Origin: Bacillus atrophaeus
Lineage (GTDB): Bacteria; Bacillota; Bacilli; Bacillales; Bacillaceae
Direction of reading: 5' to 3'
Length of the DNA stretch: 64,000 bases
Assembly (NCBI RefSeq): GCF_001584335.1
Contig: NZ_LSBB01000001.1
Coordinates: 310,001 to 374,000 of the forward strand
In this document: positions 55,649-64,000 of the stretch, piece by piece
How the letters are laid out: every line of letters begins with the position of its first letter
How positions within the stretch are numbered: position 1 is the first letter of the stretch
The notes under the pieces: model-generated
Databases searched by the model: none
What the model saw: the letters and a program-made list of their open reading frames with translations, nothing else
Told to the model about the DNA's origin: nothing
Made by a program: the position numbers and the translations under genes

Positions 55649-56368
55649 TTATCTTGTTAAAAAAATACATATGACTGCGAAAAAGAAGCACGCGTTCACG
55701 ATTTCAAGAATGCCGATCGTCTTAATAGATCGCTCCTTTCCGTGTAAGAACCATGCTCTCAAACTGCTTGGAATAAAAGCGAGAGCCCCCCAGCTTGCTC
55801 CGAGAGATATAGAAAGAAAGGGAAGAAGCAGGTGATATCCCCATGAACAGTATGCAAATGTTTTGTTGTTTTTCTCCCGGATCATAGACTTCACATAAAA
55901 GGAACTTCCGATAAAAAATAAGCTGGATTGCGCGAAAATAAACCATGCCCAGCCGTCAAGGCTTCCCGCCCCCAGCCAGCAGCTGGCAAGTCCGCCTGTA
56001 CTAAAGAACAAGACTCCCGCAATATCATTCAGAAGCGCTCTTTCGTTTTTTCTGCGGGCATAATAGACATGAACGAGGAACAGCGGAAACAAAGAAAAGC
56101 AGAGCCAGATGAACGCAGGCTTATGGATGACAACCGCAATGATAGAGCAGCAAGCTGCAATGCCGTAATAAAAAATCCATTTTTGATAGTCTTTTGTTTT
56201 TTTCTTTTTCACCGCCAAGGTAATGGGGTAAACGGTCAAATAGAGAAATAGCCAGCCCGTAAATAGCGGGATATGCCATAGAACGGGACCTCCCTTCACC
56301 ATACCGAGGCAAAACGGAATCAACAGCATAGCCCATGCACCGTGCTGCTTCGGAATGAGAACCTTCAT
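55649..56368 (-). CDS. ywiC: YwiC membrane protein
   Basis: A 239-residue membrane protein with seven to eight helices. The N-terminal IPKQHGAWAMLLIPFCLG is the conserved YwiC-family motif. Function is unknown; distant similarity to UbiA-type folds is possible. ATG 56368 (MKVLIPKQHG) follows AAAGGAGTG; the frame extends to 56431 without a ribosome binding site. It is divergent from arfM, and the shared 142-bp region holds an Fnr box. Confidence 0.85.
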   Translation of the reverse strand: MKVLIPKQHGAWAMLLIPFCLGMVKGGPVLWHIPLFTGWLFLYLTVYPITLAVKKKKTKDYQKWIFYYGIAACCSIIAVVIHKPAFIWLCFSLFPLFLVHVYYARRKNERALLNDIAGVLFFSTGGLASCWLGAGSLDGWAWFIFAQSSLFFIGSSFYVKSMIREKNNKTFAYCSWGYHLLLPFLSISLGASWGALAFIPSSLRAWFLHGKERSIKTIGILEIVNACFFFAVICIFLTR

Positions 56369-56437
56369 TGAAACACTCCTTTCTGTTTCATTATAAAAGC
56401 AATCACTCTTCCGATAAGTGACATTTATCATAATTTC

Positions 56438-56480
56438 TGTGAATTACATCACTGCTGTATTGATTCAATCAAGATACACT
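56438..56480 (+). promoter_or_regulatory. Fnr-dependent promoter of arfM
   Basis: The Fnr box TGTGA-ATTACA-TCACT (56438-56453) is followed by a TACACT -10 (56475-56480). The predicted start near 56487 puts the box at about -41.5. Confidence 0.85.
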
Positions 56481-56510
56481 AAAGCTATCCTTATCCCAGG
56501 AGGCTTTCCT

Positions 56511-56987
56511 ATGAATCAGTGTGACTATTTATTATTTTTGAAACATCTTCCAATGTTTAATCAAGTATCTCTTCCCATTGTCGAAACATTGCTGAATAAC
56601 GGGAAGTTCATCCGTTGCTCATCTGATCAGTCTCCATCTTTTTTGCATTCACAATCAGTTTATATTGTATTAAAAGGCAGCATTCGTTTTATTGACAGCA
56701 GACTGCCTGAAGGTTCGCGCGCCATTGCATTTTGGAAAAAAGGTGATGTGTTTCCCATTGATCAAAATGGCGAGCTGCTTTTATCTCCTTTCATTTCAGT
56801 CAAAACATCTGAAGACACACTCGTGTTGGAAATTCCTTTTTACAAATTTAAAAAAATAATGACCTATCATCCGCAGCTGCAGACGAATTTTCTGGTCATG
56901 CTTCAGGAAAATCTCTTTTTTTCCTACCAGTTATTTTTGCGTTATCTGCACACATCTCAGGATGAAAACGTCACTCCCGATTCCTAA
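56511..56987 (+). CDS. arfM: Anaerobic modulator ArfM (YwiD)
   Basis: A 158-residue protein resembling the cNMP-binding domain of CRP/FNR regulators (SVYIVLKGSIRFIDSRLPEGSRAIAFWKKGDVFPI) but lacking a DNA-binding helix-turn-helix. In B. subtilis ArfM is Fnr-induced and modulates anaerobic genes such as hmp, nasDE and lctEP. ATG 56511 is chosen over 56418 because the latter lies upstream of the Fnr box, while AGGAGG precedes ATG 56511. Confidence 0.92.
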   Translation: MNQCDYLLFLKHLPMFNQVSLPIVETLLNNGKFIRCSSDQSPSFLHSQSVYIVLKGSIRFIDSRLPEGSRAIAFWKKGDVFPIDQNGELLLSPFISVKTSEDTLVLEIPFYKFKKIMTYHPQLQTNFLVMLQENLFFSYQLFLRYLHTSQDENVTPDS

Positions 56988-57045
56988 CCAGGAACCGGGT
57001 TTTTTTGAATCCTGAATGTGAAAAATTTGTGAAATAAGGGGTGTA

Positions 57046-57088
57046 TGTGACAAAGTTCACAAGGAACGATGCTGCCTCTGTATATAGT
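57046..57088 (+). promoter_or_regulatory. Fnr-dependent promoter of narGHJI
   Basis: The Fnr box TGTGA-CAAAGT-TCACA (57046-57061) is perfect. TATATA/TATAGT at 57081-57088 serves as the -10, with the start near 57095. Confidence 0.9.
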
Positions 57089-57126
57089 GAAATGAGAATC
57101 ACCTGACTCAAAGGAGTGAAGCATCG

Positions 57127-60100
57127 ATGAAAAAGAAGAAAATGAGTCCGCTGTTCAGGAGACTAAACTATTTCTCTCCTATTGAGCATCATTCTAATAA
57201 ACATAGTCAAACAACATACGAAGATCGCGATTGGGAGAATGTATATAGAAACAGATGGCAGTACGATAAAGTTGTCCGCTCCACCCACGGAGTCAACTGC
57301 ACGGGATCTTGCAGCTGGAATATTTATGTGAAAAACGGCATCGTCACGTGGGAAGGGCAAAATTTGAATTATCCTTCAACCGGTCCTGATATGCCTGACT
57401 TCGAGCCAAGGGGCTGTCCCCGCGGGGCAAGTTTTTCCTGGTATATCTACAGCCCGCTGCGTGTCAAATATCCATACGTTCGCGGTGTGCTGATTACTAT
57501 GTGGCGGGAAGCATTGCAAACACACAAAAATCCATTGGAAGCATGGAAATCTATCGTTGAGCATCCGGAAAAAGCGAAGTCCTATAAACAGGCGAGAGGA
57601 AAAGGCGGTTTTGTGCGCGCTGAGTGGCCGGAGGTGCTGAAACTGATTTCTGCTTCTCTATTATATACAGTCATGAAATACGGCCCTGACCGCAACGTCG
57701 GATTTTCTCCGATTCCCGCCATGTCAATGATCAGCCACGCGTCAGGCTCGCGGTTTATGTCATTAATCGGCGGCCCTATGCTGAGCTTTTATGATTGGTA
57801 TGCGGATCTTCCCCCAGCGTCTCCTCAAATCTGGGGAGACCAGACAGACGTGCCGGAAAGCAGTGACTGGTACAATTCGGGCTATATCATCACATGGGGA
57901 TCCAATGTACCGTTAACAAGAACGCCGGATGCACACTTTTTGGCAGAAGCCCGCTATAAAGGGGCAAAAGTCATCTCAATTAGTCCGGATTTTGCGGAAT
58001 CGTCAAAATTTGCGGATGACTGGCTGAGCATCCGTCAGGGAACAGACGGCGCGCTTGCGATGGCAATGGGGCATGTCATCCTGCAAGAATTTTACGTGAA
58101 TCAAGAAACAGAGCGTTTCATAGAGTACGCAAAGCAATACACGGATTTCCCGTTCTTTGTCACCTTGTCAAAAGAAGATGGCGCTTATACAGCCGGACGT
58201 TTTCTCCATGCGAAGGACATCGGACGGCAAACAGAGCATGATCAGTGGAAGCCTGCTGTGTGGAATGAACGTACAAACGCATTTGCGATACCGCAAGGAA
58301 CAATGGGATCACGATGGGACGGCCAAAAGAAATGGAATCTGCACATGGCAGATGAAGATACAGGGGAACAAATTGAACCGAGGCTGTCAGTGCTCGGAAT
58401 AGAAGACGAAATCGGCACAGTTCGAATCCCTTATTTCTCAAATGAGGGAAACAGAGTGCTTGAGCGCGATCTTCCCATTAAGAAACTAAACTTGAATAAT
58501 GAAGACGTATATGTCACAACCGTTTTTGATTTAATTCTGGCAAACTATGGCGTCAATCGGGGAATCGGGCAGAAATCAGCCGCCTCGTTTGATGATGCTG
58601 AGCCGTTTACACCCGCCTGGCAAGAACAGGTAACAGGGATCAAAAGGGAGATGGTCGTTAAAATTGCCAGAGAATTTGCCCAAAATGCGATCGATACAGA
58701 CGGACGGTCAATGATTATCGTAGGGGCGGGAATTAACCATTGGTTCAACTCTGACACGATTTACCGGGCGGTTTTAAATCTTGTTTTATTAGTCGGCGCC
58801 CAAGGTGTAAACGGGGGCGGATGGGCTCACTATGTGGGGCAGGAAAAGCTTCGCCCGGCTGAAGGCTGGCAGACGATTGCCAATGCAAAGGACTGGGAGG
58901 GGGCGCCAAAGCTGCAAAACGGCACATCATTCTTCTACTTTGCGACAGACCAGTGGCGCTACGAGGATCAGCCGATCAGTGACTTGGCTTCTCCGATCGC
59001 AGCATCCTCCCGCTACAAGCATCACGCCGACTACAATGTGCTGGCGGCAAGATTAGGGTGGCTCCCGTCTTACCCGACGTTTAATAAAAACGGAATTGAT
59101 CTTTACAAGGAAGCTGAAAAAGCGGGTGCAAAAACACCTGAAGATGTTGGTGCATATGTGGCCGGTCAGCTCCAAGAGAAAAAACTGAAATTTGCCATTG
59201 AAGATCCTGACGATGAAGCCAATTTCCCGAGAAATCTTTTTGTATGGAGAGCGAATCTGATCTCAAGTTCGGGAAAAGGGCATGAATATTTTCTTAAGCA
59301 TCTCTTGGGGACGACAAACGGATTGATGAATGACGACAGCGACAGCATCCGTCCGGAAGAAATCAAATGGCATGATCAAGCACCGGAAGGAAAGCTCGAC
59401 TTATTAATCAATCTCGATTTTCGAATGGCTGGAACGGCATTGTATTCCGATATCGTGCTTCCGGCTGCGACTTGGTATGAAAAACATGATCTCAGCAGTA
59501 CGGATATGCATCCGTTTATTCATCCTTTTGCTCCGGCCATCTCAGCGCCTTGGGAATCCAAGTCAGACTGGGATATTTTTAAAGCATTATCAAAAGCCAT
59601 ATCCGACTTGGCTGAAGAAGTAGAGATGGAGCCAGTTAAAGAAGCTGTCGCGACGCCGCTCCTCCATGACACTATGCAGGAAATGGCGCAGCCTTTCGGA
59701 AAAATCAATGACTGGAGCAAAGGCGAATGCGAAGCCGTTCCGGGGAAAACGATGCCGAACATTCATGTTGTTGAACGGGACTATAAACAAATCTTTTATA
59801 AAATGACCGCACTCGGCCCTAACGCCGCCCTAAAACCAAGCGGAACAAAAGGGATGAGCTGGTCGATAGCCGATGAATATGAATCACTCAAAAAGAGACT
59901 GGGAGAAATCACAGCGGACAGCGTCGCCAAGGGATGTCCGAATATAAGTGAGGCGAAGCAGGCGGCAGAAGCCATTTTAACCCTTTCTTCCACTTCGAAT
60001 GGAAAAGTTGCAGTGAAAGCATGGGAATCACTTGAAGACATAACAAACCTGAAGTTAAAAGACCTGGCTGAAGAGCGGGAAGAAGAATGCTTTACGTTCG

Positions 60101-60813
60101 AACAAATCACCGCTCAGCCAAAAACGGTCATCACGTCTCCGGCATTTACAGGCTCAGAAAAAGGGGGACGCAGGTACTCGCCGTTTACGACAAATGTGGA
60201 AAAATTAATCCCTTGGCGGACGCTGACGGGCAGACAGTCTTACTATGTCGATCATGAGCTGATGATGGAGTTCGGGGAAACGATGGCGACATTTAAACCG
60301 ATCCTCCAGCATCGTCCGTTTCTGAGTAAACGGCCTGATCAAGAGGGCAAAGAAATCGTCCTCAATTATTTAACGCCGCATAACAAATGGTCCGTCCACA
60401 GCATGTACTTTGATTCATTACCTATGCTGACGCTATTCCGCGGAGGGCCGACAGTGTGGATGAATAAAGATGATGCAGAGGACACAGATATCAGAGACAA
60501 CGATTGGATTGAATGCTTCAACCGAAATGGCGTTGTCGTAGCGAGAGCCGTTCTTTCTCACCGTATTCCTAAAGGGATGGCGTTTATGCACCATGCACAA
60601 GACCGCCACATCAACGTACCCGGCACAAAACTGACGAATAACCGCGGCGGCACCCATAACAGCCCGACAAGGATTCATGTTAAACCGACACAAATGATCG
60701 GCGGCTATGCTCAGCTTAGCTACGGATTTAATTACTATGGCCCAACTGGGAATCAGCGTGATCTGAATGTGGTCATCCGCAAGCTGAAGGAGGTCGATTG
60801 GCTTGAAGATTAA
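57127..60813 (+). CDS. narG: Respiratory nitrate reductase alpha subunit NarG
   Basis: A 1228-residue molybdo-bis(MGD) enzyme of the DMSO reductase family that reduces nitrate at the inner face of the membrane. The FS0 cluster ligands are His54, Cys58 and Cys62 (HGVNCTGSC) and a further Cys in GCPRGASFSW. The molybdenum-ligand Asp lies in DWYADLPPASPQIWGDQTDVPESSDW. No twin-arginine export signal is present, in line with a cytoplasmic catalytic subunit. It overlaps narH by 11 bp. AAAGGAGTGAAG precedes ATG 57127. Confidence 0.97.
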   Translation: MKKKKMSPLFRRLNYFSPIEHHSNKHSQTTYEDRDWENVYRNRWQYDKVVRSTHGVNCTGSCSWNIYVKNGIVTWEGQNLNYPSTGPDMPDFEPRGCPRGASFSWYIYSPLRVKYPYVRGVLITMWREALQTHKNPLEAWKSIVEHPEKAKSYKQARGKGGFVRAEWPEVLKLISASLLYTVMKYGPDRNVGFSPIPAMSMISHASGSRFMSLIGGPMLSFYDWYADLPPASPQIWGDQTDVPESSDWYNSGYIITWGSNVPLTRTPDAHFLAEARYKGAKVISISPDFAESSKFADDWLSIRQGTDGALAMAMGHVILQEFYVNQETERFIEYAKQYTDFPFFVTLSKEDGAYTAGRFLHAKDIGRQTEHDQWKPAVWNERTNAFAIPQGTMGSRWDGQKKWNLHMADEDTGEQIEPRLSVLGIEDEIGTVRIPYFSNEGNRVLERDLPIKKLNLNNEDVYVTTVFDLILANYGVNRGIGQKSAASFDDAEPFTPAWQEQVTGIKREMVVKIAREFAQNAIDTDGRSMIIVGAGINHWFNSDTIYRAVLNLVLLVGAQGVNGGGWAHYVGQEKLRPAEGWQTIANAKDWEGAPKLQNGTSFFYFATDQWRYEDQPISDLASPIAASSRYKHHADYNVLAARLGWLPSYPTFNKNGIDLYKEAEKAGAKTPEDVGAYVAGQLQEKKLKFAIEDPDDEANFPRNLFVWRANLISSSGKGHEYFLKHLLGTTNGLMNDDSDSIRPEEIKWHDQAPEGKLDLLINLDFRMAGTALYSDIVLPAATWYEKHDLSSTDMHPFIHPFAPAISAPWESKSDWDIFKALSKAISDLAEEVEMEPVKEAVATPLLHDTMQEMAQPFGKINDWSKGECEAVPGKTMPNIHVVERDYKQIFYKMTALGPNAALKPSGTKGMSWSIADEYESLKKRLGEITADSVAKGCPNISEAKQAAEAILTLSSTSNGKVAVKAWESLEDITNLKLKDLAEEREEECFTFEQITAQPKTVITSPAFTGSEKGGRRYSPFTTNVEKLIPWRTLTGRQSYYVDHELMMEFGETMATFKPILQHRPFLSKRPDQEGKEIVLNYLTPHNKWSVHSMYFDSLPMLTLFRGGPTVWMNKDDAEDTDIRDNDWIECFNRNGVVVARAVLSHRIPKGMAFMHHAQDRHINVPGTKLTNNRGGTHNSPTRIHVKPTQMIGGYAQLSYGFNYYGPTGNQRDLNVVIRKLKEVDWLED

Positions 60814-62266
60814 AGCGCAAATCGGAATGGTCATGAATTTAGATAAATGCATCGGCTGCCACACATGCAGCGTGACCTGCAAAAACACGTGGACAAACCG
60901 TTCCGGAGCGGAATATATGTACTTCAATAATGTAGAAACAAAACCTGGAATCGGCTATCCGAAGCAGTGGGAGGACCAAGACAAATATAAAGGCGGCTGG
61001 ACATTAAAAAAAGGAAAGCTTGAGCTGAAGTCAGGACCGAAAACCAACCGTCTTGCCAGCCTTTTCTATAACCCGAATCAGCCGACAATTGATGATTACT
61101 ATGAACCTTGGAACTATGATTATGAAACATTAACGAACAGCCCGCAGAAAAAACACCAGCCCGTGGCGCGCCCTAAATCGGCATTGACGGGAGACTTCAT
61201 GAATATCGAGTGGGGGCCAAACTGGGAGGATGATCTCGCGGGCGGACATATTACGGGACTTGAAGATCCGAATGTTCAAAAGATGGAGGAGTCTATCAAA
61301 ACAGAATTCGATGAAGTTTTTATGATGTATCTTCCGCGCATATGTGAACACTGCATCAACCCGGCGTGTGTCTCGTCCTGTCCGTCAGGCGCCATGTATA
61401 AACGCGAGGAAGACGGCATTGTGCTCGTGGATCAAAATGCCTGCCGTTCATGGAGATACTGTGTTTCATCCTGTCCTTATAAAAAAGTCTATTTTAACTG
61501 GCAAACGAACAAAGCGGAAAAATGCACACTCTGCTTTCCGCGATTAGAAGCGGGGCTGCCGACCATTTGTTCCGAGACATGTGTGGGCAGAATCCGTTAT
61601 CTGGGCGTTATGCTTTATGACGCGGATAAGGTGGAGGAAGCGGCATCGACTGAAAGTGAGAAGGATCTCTATCAATCTCAGCTGGAAGTGTTCCTTGACC
61701 CGAATGACCCTGCTGTCGCTGAACAAGCGAAGGAACAGGGCATCCCGGCTGAATGGATTGAAGCTGCGCAGCAATCGCCAATTTATAAAATGATCATCGA
61801 CTGGAAAATAGCGCTGCCGCTTCACCCGGAATACCGTACATTGCCGATGGTTTGGTACATTCCGCCTCTGAGTCCAATCATGAATGTCTTTGAAGGAAAA
61901 GGAAGCCATCAAACAGCGGAAGACATTTTTCCGGCCATCGATCAAATGAGAATTCCGATTGAATACTTAGCTCAATTATTAACGGCGGGCGACACGGATC
62001 ATATTCGAACAACATTAAAGAAAATGTCTGTCATGCGCCAGTACATGAGAGCGGTACAAACGAAAAAGCAGATCGACTCGGCATTGATCTCCAGTGTCGG
62101 ACTAACAGAACAACAAATCGAAGACATGTATCGGCTGCTTGCGATTGCCAAATATGATGACCGCTTTGTGATTCCAAGCAGCCACCGTGAAGAAGTTGCA
62201 GACTTATACGCTGAGCAAGGCAGCTGCGGCTTGTCATTTTCAGGCGGCCCAGGCTCTTGTTTATAA
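60803..62266 (+). CDS. narH: Respiratory nitrate reductase beta subunit NarH
   Basis: A 487-residue electron-transfer subunit with four Fe-S clusters. Cys groups are CIGCHTCSVTC, CEHCINPACVSSCP, CRSWRYCVSSCP and CTLCFPRLEAGLPTICSETC. In the third group Trp replaces one Cys, the hallmark of the [3Fe-4S] cluster in NarH. Start TTG 60803 lies inside narG behind AAGGAGG. It passes electrons from NarI to NarG. Confidence 0.97.
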   Translation: MKIKAQIGMVMNLDKCIGCHTCSVTCKNTWTNRSGAEYMYFNNVETKPGIGYPKQWEDQDKYKGGWTLKKGKLELKSGPKTNRLASLFYNPNQPTIDDYYEPWNYDYETLTNSPQKKHQPVARPKSALTGDFMNIEWGPNWEDDLAGGHITGLEDPNVQKMEESIKTEFDEVFMMYLPRICEHCINPACVSSCPSGAMYKREEDGIVLVDQNACRSWRYCVSSCPYKKVYFNWQTNKAEKCTLCFPRLEAGLPTICSETCVGRIRYLGVMLYDADKVEEAASTESEKDLYQSQLEVFLDPNDPAVAEQAKEQGIPAEWIEAAQQSPIYKMIIDWKIALPLHPEYRTLPMVWYIPPLSPIMNVFEGKGSHQTAEDIFPAIDQMRIPIEYLAQLLTAGDTDHIRTTLKKMSVMRQYMRAVQTKKQIDSALISSVGLTEQQIEDMYRLLAIAKYDDRFVIPSSHREEVADLYAEQGSCGLSFSGGPGSCL

Positions 62267-62291
62267 CCTATGAAAAATGAGGTGTAACACG

Positions 62292-62846
62292 ATGAACACC
62301 ACAGACCGGCAAATTATTTTCTCAGCGCTTTCCTATTTTCTCTCTTATCCTGATGAAGAGTGGAGAACCGAACATCCCGAATGGCAAGATCTTATCCGCG
62401 AGATCGAAAATCAGCAAATCCGGGAGAAACTGTTTCACTTTTTAAAGACATCGGCCGGCTTTTCTCAAGAAGCGCTGATTGAACATTATGTATACACGTT
62501 CGATTTTGGGAAAAAAACGAATATGTACGTCACCTACTTCAATTCAGGTGAACAAAGGGAACGCGGCATTGAATTGCTTCATTTAAAAAACACATATCAG
62601 CAATCCGGCTTCCTCCCGACAGAGAAAGAACTTCCCGATTATCTGCCGCTTATGCTGGAATTCGCGGCCATTACGGAGATCGAGGCAGCGAGGAGTGTGT
62701 TTGAGAAATATCTGTCTAATTTGCAGGAGCTCACATCCCGTCTAAATGAAAACCAAAGTATATATGCTTCACTGTTAGATGTGCTGCTGACCGCGCTGCA
62801 AGACATCGGCGTGTATGAAAGCAGTGAAGGGACTGTCCGAACATGA
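62292..62846 (+). CDS. narJ: Nitrate reductase assembly chaperone NarJ
   Basis: A 184-residue helical chaperone of the TorD/NarJ family needed for molybdenum cofactor insertion into NarG; it is not part of the final enzyme. EHYVYTFDFGKKTNMYVTYFNSGEQRERG is the conserved core. ATG 62292 (MNTTDRQ) follows GAGGTGTAAC, and the frame upstream to 62277 lacks a ribosome binding site. It overlaps narI by 4 bp. Confidence 0.95.
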   Translation: MNTTDRQIIFSALSYFLSYPDEEWRTEHPEWQDLIREIENQQIREKLFHFLKTSAGFSQEALIEHYVYTFDFGKKTNMYVTYFNSGEQRERGIELLHLKNTYQQSGFLPTEKELPDYLPLMLEFAAITEIEAARSVFEKYLSNLQELTSRLNENQSIYASLLDVLLTALQDIGVYESSEGTVRT

Positions 62847-63535
62847 GCGGGCAGATCCTGTGGGTCATCATGCCCTACATGGTGTTTACGATATTTATAG
62901 GCGGGCATATTTATCGTTATCAACATGACCAGTTTGGCTGGACCGCCAAATCAAGCGAGCTGTTAGAAAAGAAAAAGCTAGCGGTAGGCAGCACTCTCTT
63001 TCATTGGGGGATGTTATTTGTCATTGGCGGACATATCATGGGAATTTTAATTCCTGAAGGCTTTTACCATGCTATTGGCGTCACAGAACATATTTATCAC
63101 AAAATGGCGATTGGGGTAGGGTTGCCGGCGGGGATCACTGCATTGACTGGACTCATCATTTTGACATTTAGAAGGCTGTTCGACAAAAGAATCCGGAAAA
63201 CAAGCTCTGCATCAGATATTCTCACGCTGTTCCTGTTATTGTTTGTGATGTTTTCAGGTGTAGCGGCGACGTTTTTAAACATTGATTCTAAAGGATTTGA
63301 TTACCGGACAACAGTCGGTCCGTGGTTCAGGCAAATCTTTTTGTTCCGGGCTGACGCTTCCCTGATGGAGAGTGTCCCCCAATGGTTTAAGCTTCATATC
63401 ATCATGGGATACGTTGTTTTTATCATGTGGCCATTTACGAGATTGGTTCATGTGTTCAGCCTGCCGCTCAAGTATCTGACCCGCAGTTATGTGGTGTATC
63501 GCAAACGTTCAAAACGAAATATGCAGCATATGTAA
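62843..63535 (+). CDS. narI: Respiratory nitrate reductase gamma subunit NarI
   Basis: A 230-residue membrane cytochrome b with five helices that oxidises menaquinol and anchors NarGH. Heme-ligand histidines are expected in STLFHWGMLFVIGGHIMG (one helix), FKLHIIMGY and FTRLVHVFS. The N-terminal helix is MPYMVFTIFIGGHIYRY. It has a slightly extended C-terminal basic tail. Last gene of the nar operon, with a GC-rich terminator directly downstream. Confidence 0.96.
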   Translation: MSGQILWVIMPYMVFTIFIGGHIYRYQHDQFGWTAKSSELLEKKKLAVGSTLFHWGMLFVIGGHIMGILIPEGFYHAIGVTEHIYHKMAIGVGLPAGITALTGLIILTFRRLFDKRIRKTSSASDILTLFLLLFVMFSGVAATFLNIDSKGFDYRTTVGPWFRQIFLFRADASLMESVPQWFKLHIIMGYVVFIMWPFTRLVHVFSLPLKYLTRSYVVYRKRSKRNMQHM

Positions 63536-63537
63536 AA

Positions 63538-63572
63538 GAACCCCCCCTTAGTCAGATAAAGGGGGGTTTTCG
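63538..63572 (+). terminator. Terminator of narGHJI
   Basis: AACCCCCC and GGGGGGTT form the stem (loop TTAGTCAGATAA-like), followed by TT. Confidence 0.85.
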
Positions 63573-63628
63573 GTGTAAGGATACACCGAAGCGGAATGTT
63601 ATATAAAAAAATAAAAATGTAAGACATT

Positions 63629-63659
63629 TTCTGACAAGGTGTTTGTTCGTCAGAAAAAA
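63629..63659. repeat. Perfect 9-bp dyad upstream of ywiE
   Basis: TTTTCTGAC and GTCAGAAAA arms are separated by 13 nt. No T tract follows in either direction, so it is not an evident terminator; it may be an operator or part of an RNA leader. Confidence 0.4.
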
Positions 63660-63669
63660 TACTGTTATT

Positions 63670-63782
63670 TTTATATATGAAAATAGTAATATTTCCTAGC
63701 CTTGCTTAAAAGCATCAGTCCGGGCCAGTCGCAGGAAGCATCATCATAAGCCTTTTCGCCCAGAGCGAGGGGGCTTTTTTTC
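63670..63782 (+). ncRNA. Putative short RNA or attenuated leader upstream of ywiE
   Basis: A strong intrinsic terminator (63750-63782; AAGCC...GGCTT with a TCGC/GCGA inner stem and eight Ts) stands about 70 bp before the ywiE start, although no ORF precedes it. A transcript beginning in the AT-rich region near 63660-63690 would be about 100 nt and include a small TGCTT-AAA-AGCA hairpin. It may be an sRNA or a transcription attenuator for ywiE. The 5' end is a guess. Confidence 0.35.
63750..63782 (+). terminator. Intrinsic terminator upstream of ywiE
   Basis: A 12-bp stem with some G-T pairs (AAGCCTTTTCGC / GCGAGGGGGCTT) and a 5-nt loop, followed by TTTTT. Confidence 0.8.
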
Positions 63783-63852
63783 ATAGAAAGGTTTAAAAGT
63801 TAGAAATAAGAGGAAATACGGAGGTAATCGGATCAGATTGGAGAGAATACAG

Positions 63853-64000
63853 ATGCTCAAAAGGAGACTGGAATTTTTCTTTTTATACATTATGCTCATC
63901 GGGGCGTACATCATATGGTTTTTTCCGGTTTCCAGGCTGGAGTTTTACGGAGGTTTGCTATGTTATGTCAGCATCATTCTTTTCAGTATTTATTCCTTAA
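63853..64000 (+). CDS. ywiE: N-terminus of a cardiolipin synthase-like protein (YwiE), partial
   Basis: ATG 63853 follows GGAGAG and opens 49 codons to the right edge without a stop. The translation MLKRRLEFFFLYIMLIGAYI is followed by a second hydrophobic stretch after FPVSRLEFYGG, giving two membrane segments. That is typical of the N-terminus of bacterial cardiolipin synthases, and YwiE (ClsB-type) is the gene expected after narI in 168. The PLD catalytic motifs lie outside the window. Confidence 0.7.
   Translation, partial: MLKRRLEFFFLYIMLIGAYIIWFFPVSRLEFYGGLLCYVSIILFSIYSL

Noticed and set aside
63629..63659. Terminator at the 9-bp dyad
   Set aside because: The stem is perfect, but no T tract follows on either strand, so I list it only as a dyad.

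Overview
This window comes from a Bacillus subtilis-group chromosome (B. subtilis, B. atrophaeus, B. velezensis/amyloliquefaciens or a close relative). Gene content and order follow the 'yw' arc of B. subtilis 168, read as remembered, almost throughout: pdxK, ywdF, ung, ywdH-K, gerQ, sps, ywfA, hemQ, pta, cysL, lipL, ywfM, rsfA, ywfO, ywgA, ywhA-D, pbpG, speEB, ywhH, phrF-rapF, ywhK/L-like genes, albG-A, sboA, ywiB, argS, narK, fnr, ywiC, arfM, narGHJI and ywiE. I saw no rRNA, tRNA, CRISPR array, prophage or intact insertion sequence. Species cannot be fixed from this region.

Layout. 1-8.5 kb: vitamin B6/thiamine kinase, a PadR-regulated membrane-protein module, DNA repair (ung), aldehyde dehydrogenase, a permease and the spore germination protein GerQ. 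8.8-15.1 kb: a shortened spore-coat polysaccharide operon (spsA-B-D-I-J-K-L) ending in the dTDP-rhamnose genes. 15.4-18.6 kb: an unrecognised secreted protein and two divergent MFS exporters; the bacilysin genes that follow ywfA in strain 168 are absent. 18.6-32.5 kb: heme synthesis (hemQ), overflow metabolism (pta with a cre site), a YeiH/LysR divergon, lipoate relay (lipL), prespore regulator rsfA, an HD phosphohydrolase, an amino-acid permease, a MarR regulator and a site-2-type protease. 32.5-39.2 kb: sporulation PBP, polyamine synthesis (speE-speB), a frameshifted ywhH, the RapF-PhrF quorum pair and a YdhK-like lipoprotein.

39.5-51.1 kb is the most interesting stretch. Three tandem YVTN-propeller proteins abut a complete subtilosin A cluster (sboA-albABCDEFG). 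Between the second and third lies a decayed duplication scar holding the 3' tail of albG and the 3' part of a propeller gene, so a segment of about 1.83 kb that straddles the bacteriocin cluster boundary was duplicated in tandem and then decayed.

51.4-64 kb: ywiB-argS, then the anaerobic nitrate-respiration island. Three textbook Fnr boxes (TGTGA-N6-TCACA/T) sit upstream of narK, arfM and narG, each about 41.5 bp from a plausible start point. Fnr (Fe-S cysteines at the C-terminus) would activate nitrate/nitrite transport, its own gene through narK-fnr, arfM and narGHJI. The window ends inside a cardiolipin-synthase-like gene preceded by a terminated, non-coding leader.

Regulatory material readable here includes a matched pair of PadR-type operator candidates, sigma-E and sigma-K promoters for gerQ and spsA, the pta cre site, a perfect MarR-type dyad, a ComA-like site at rapF, a hairpin between sboA and albA, and many intrinsic terminators.
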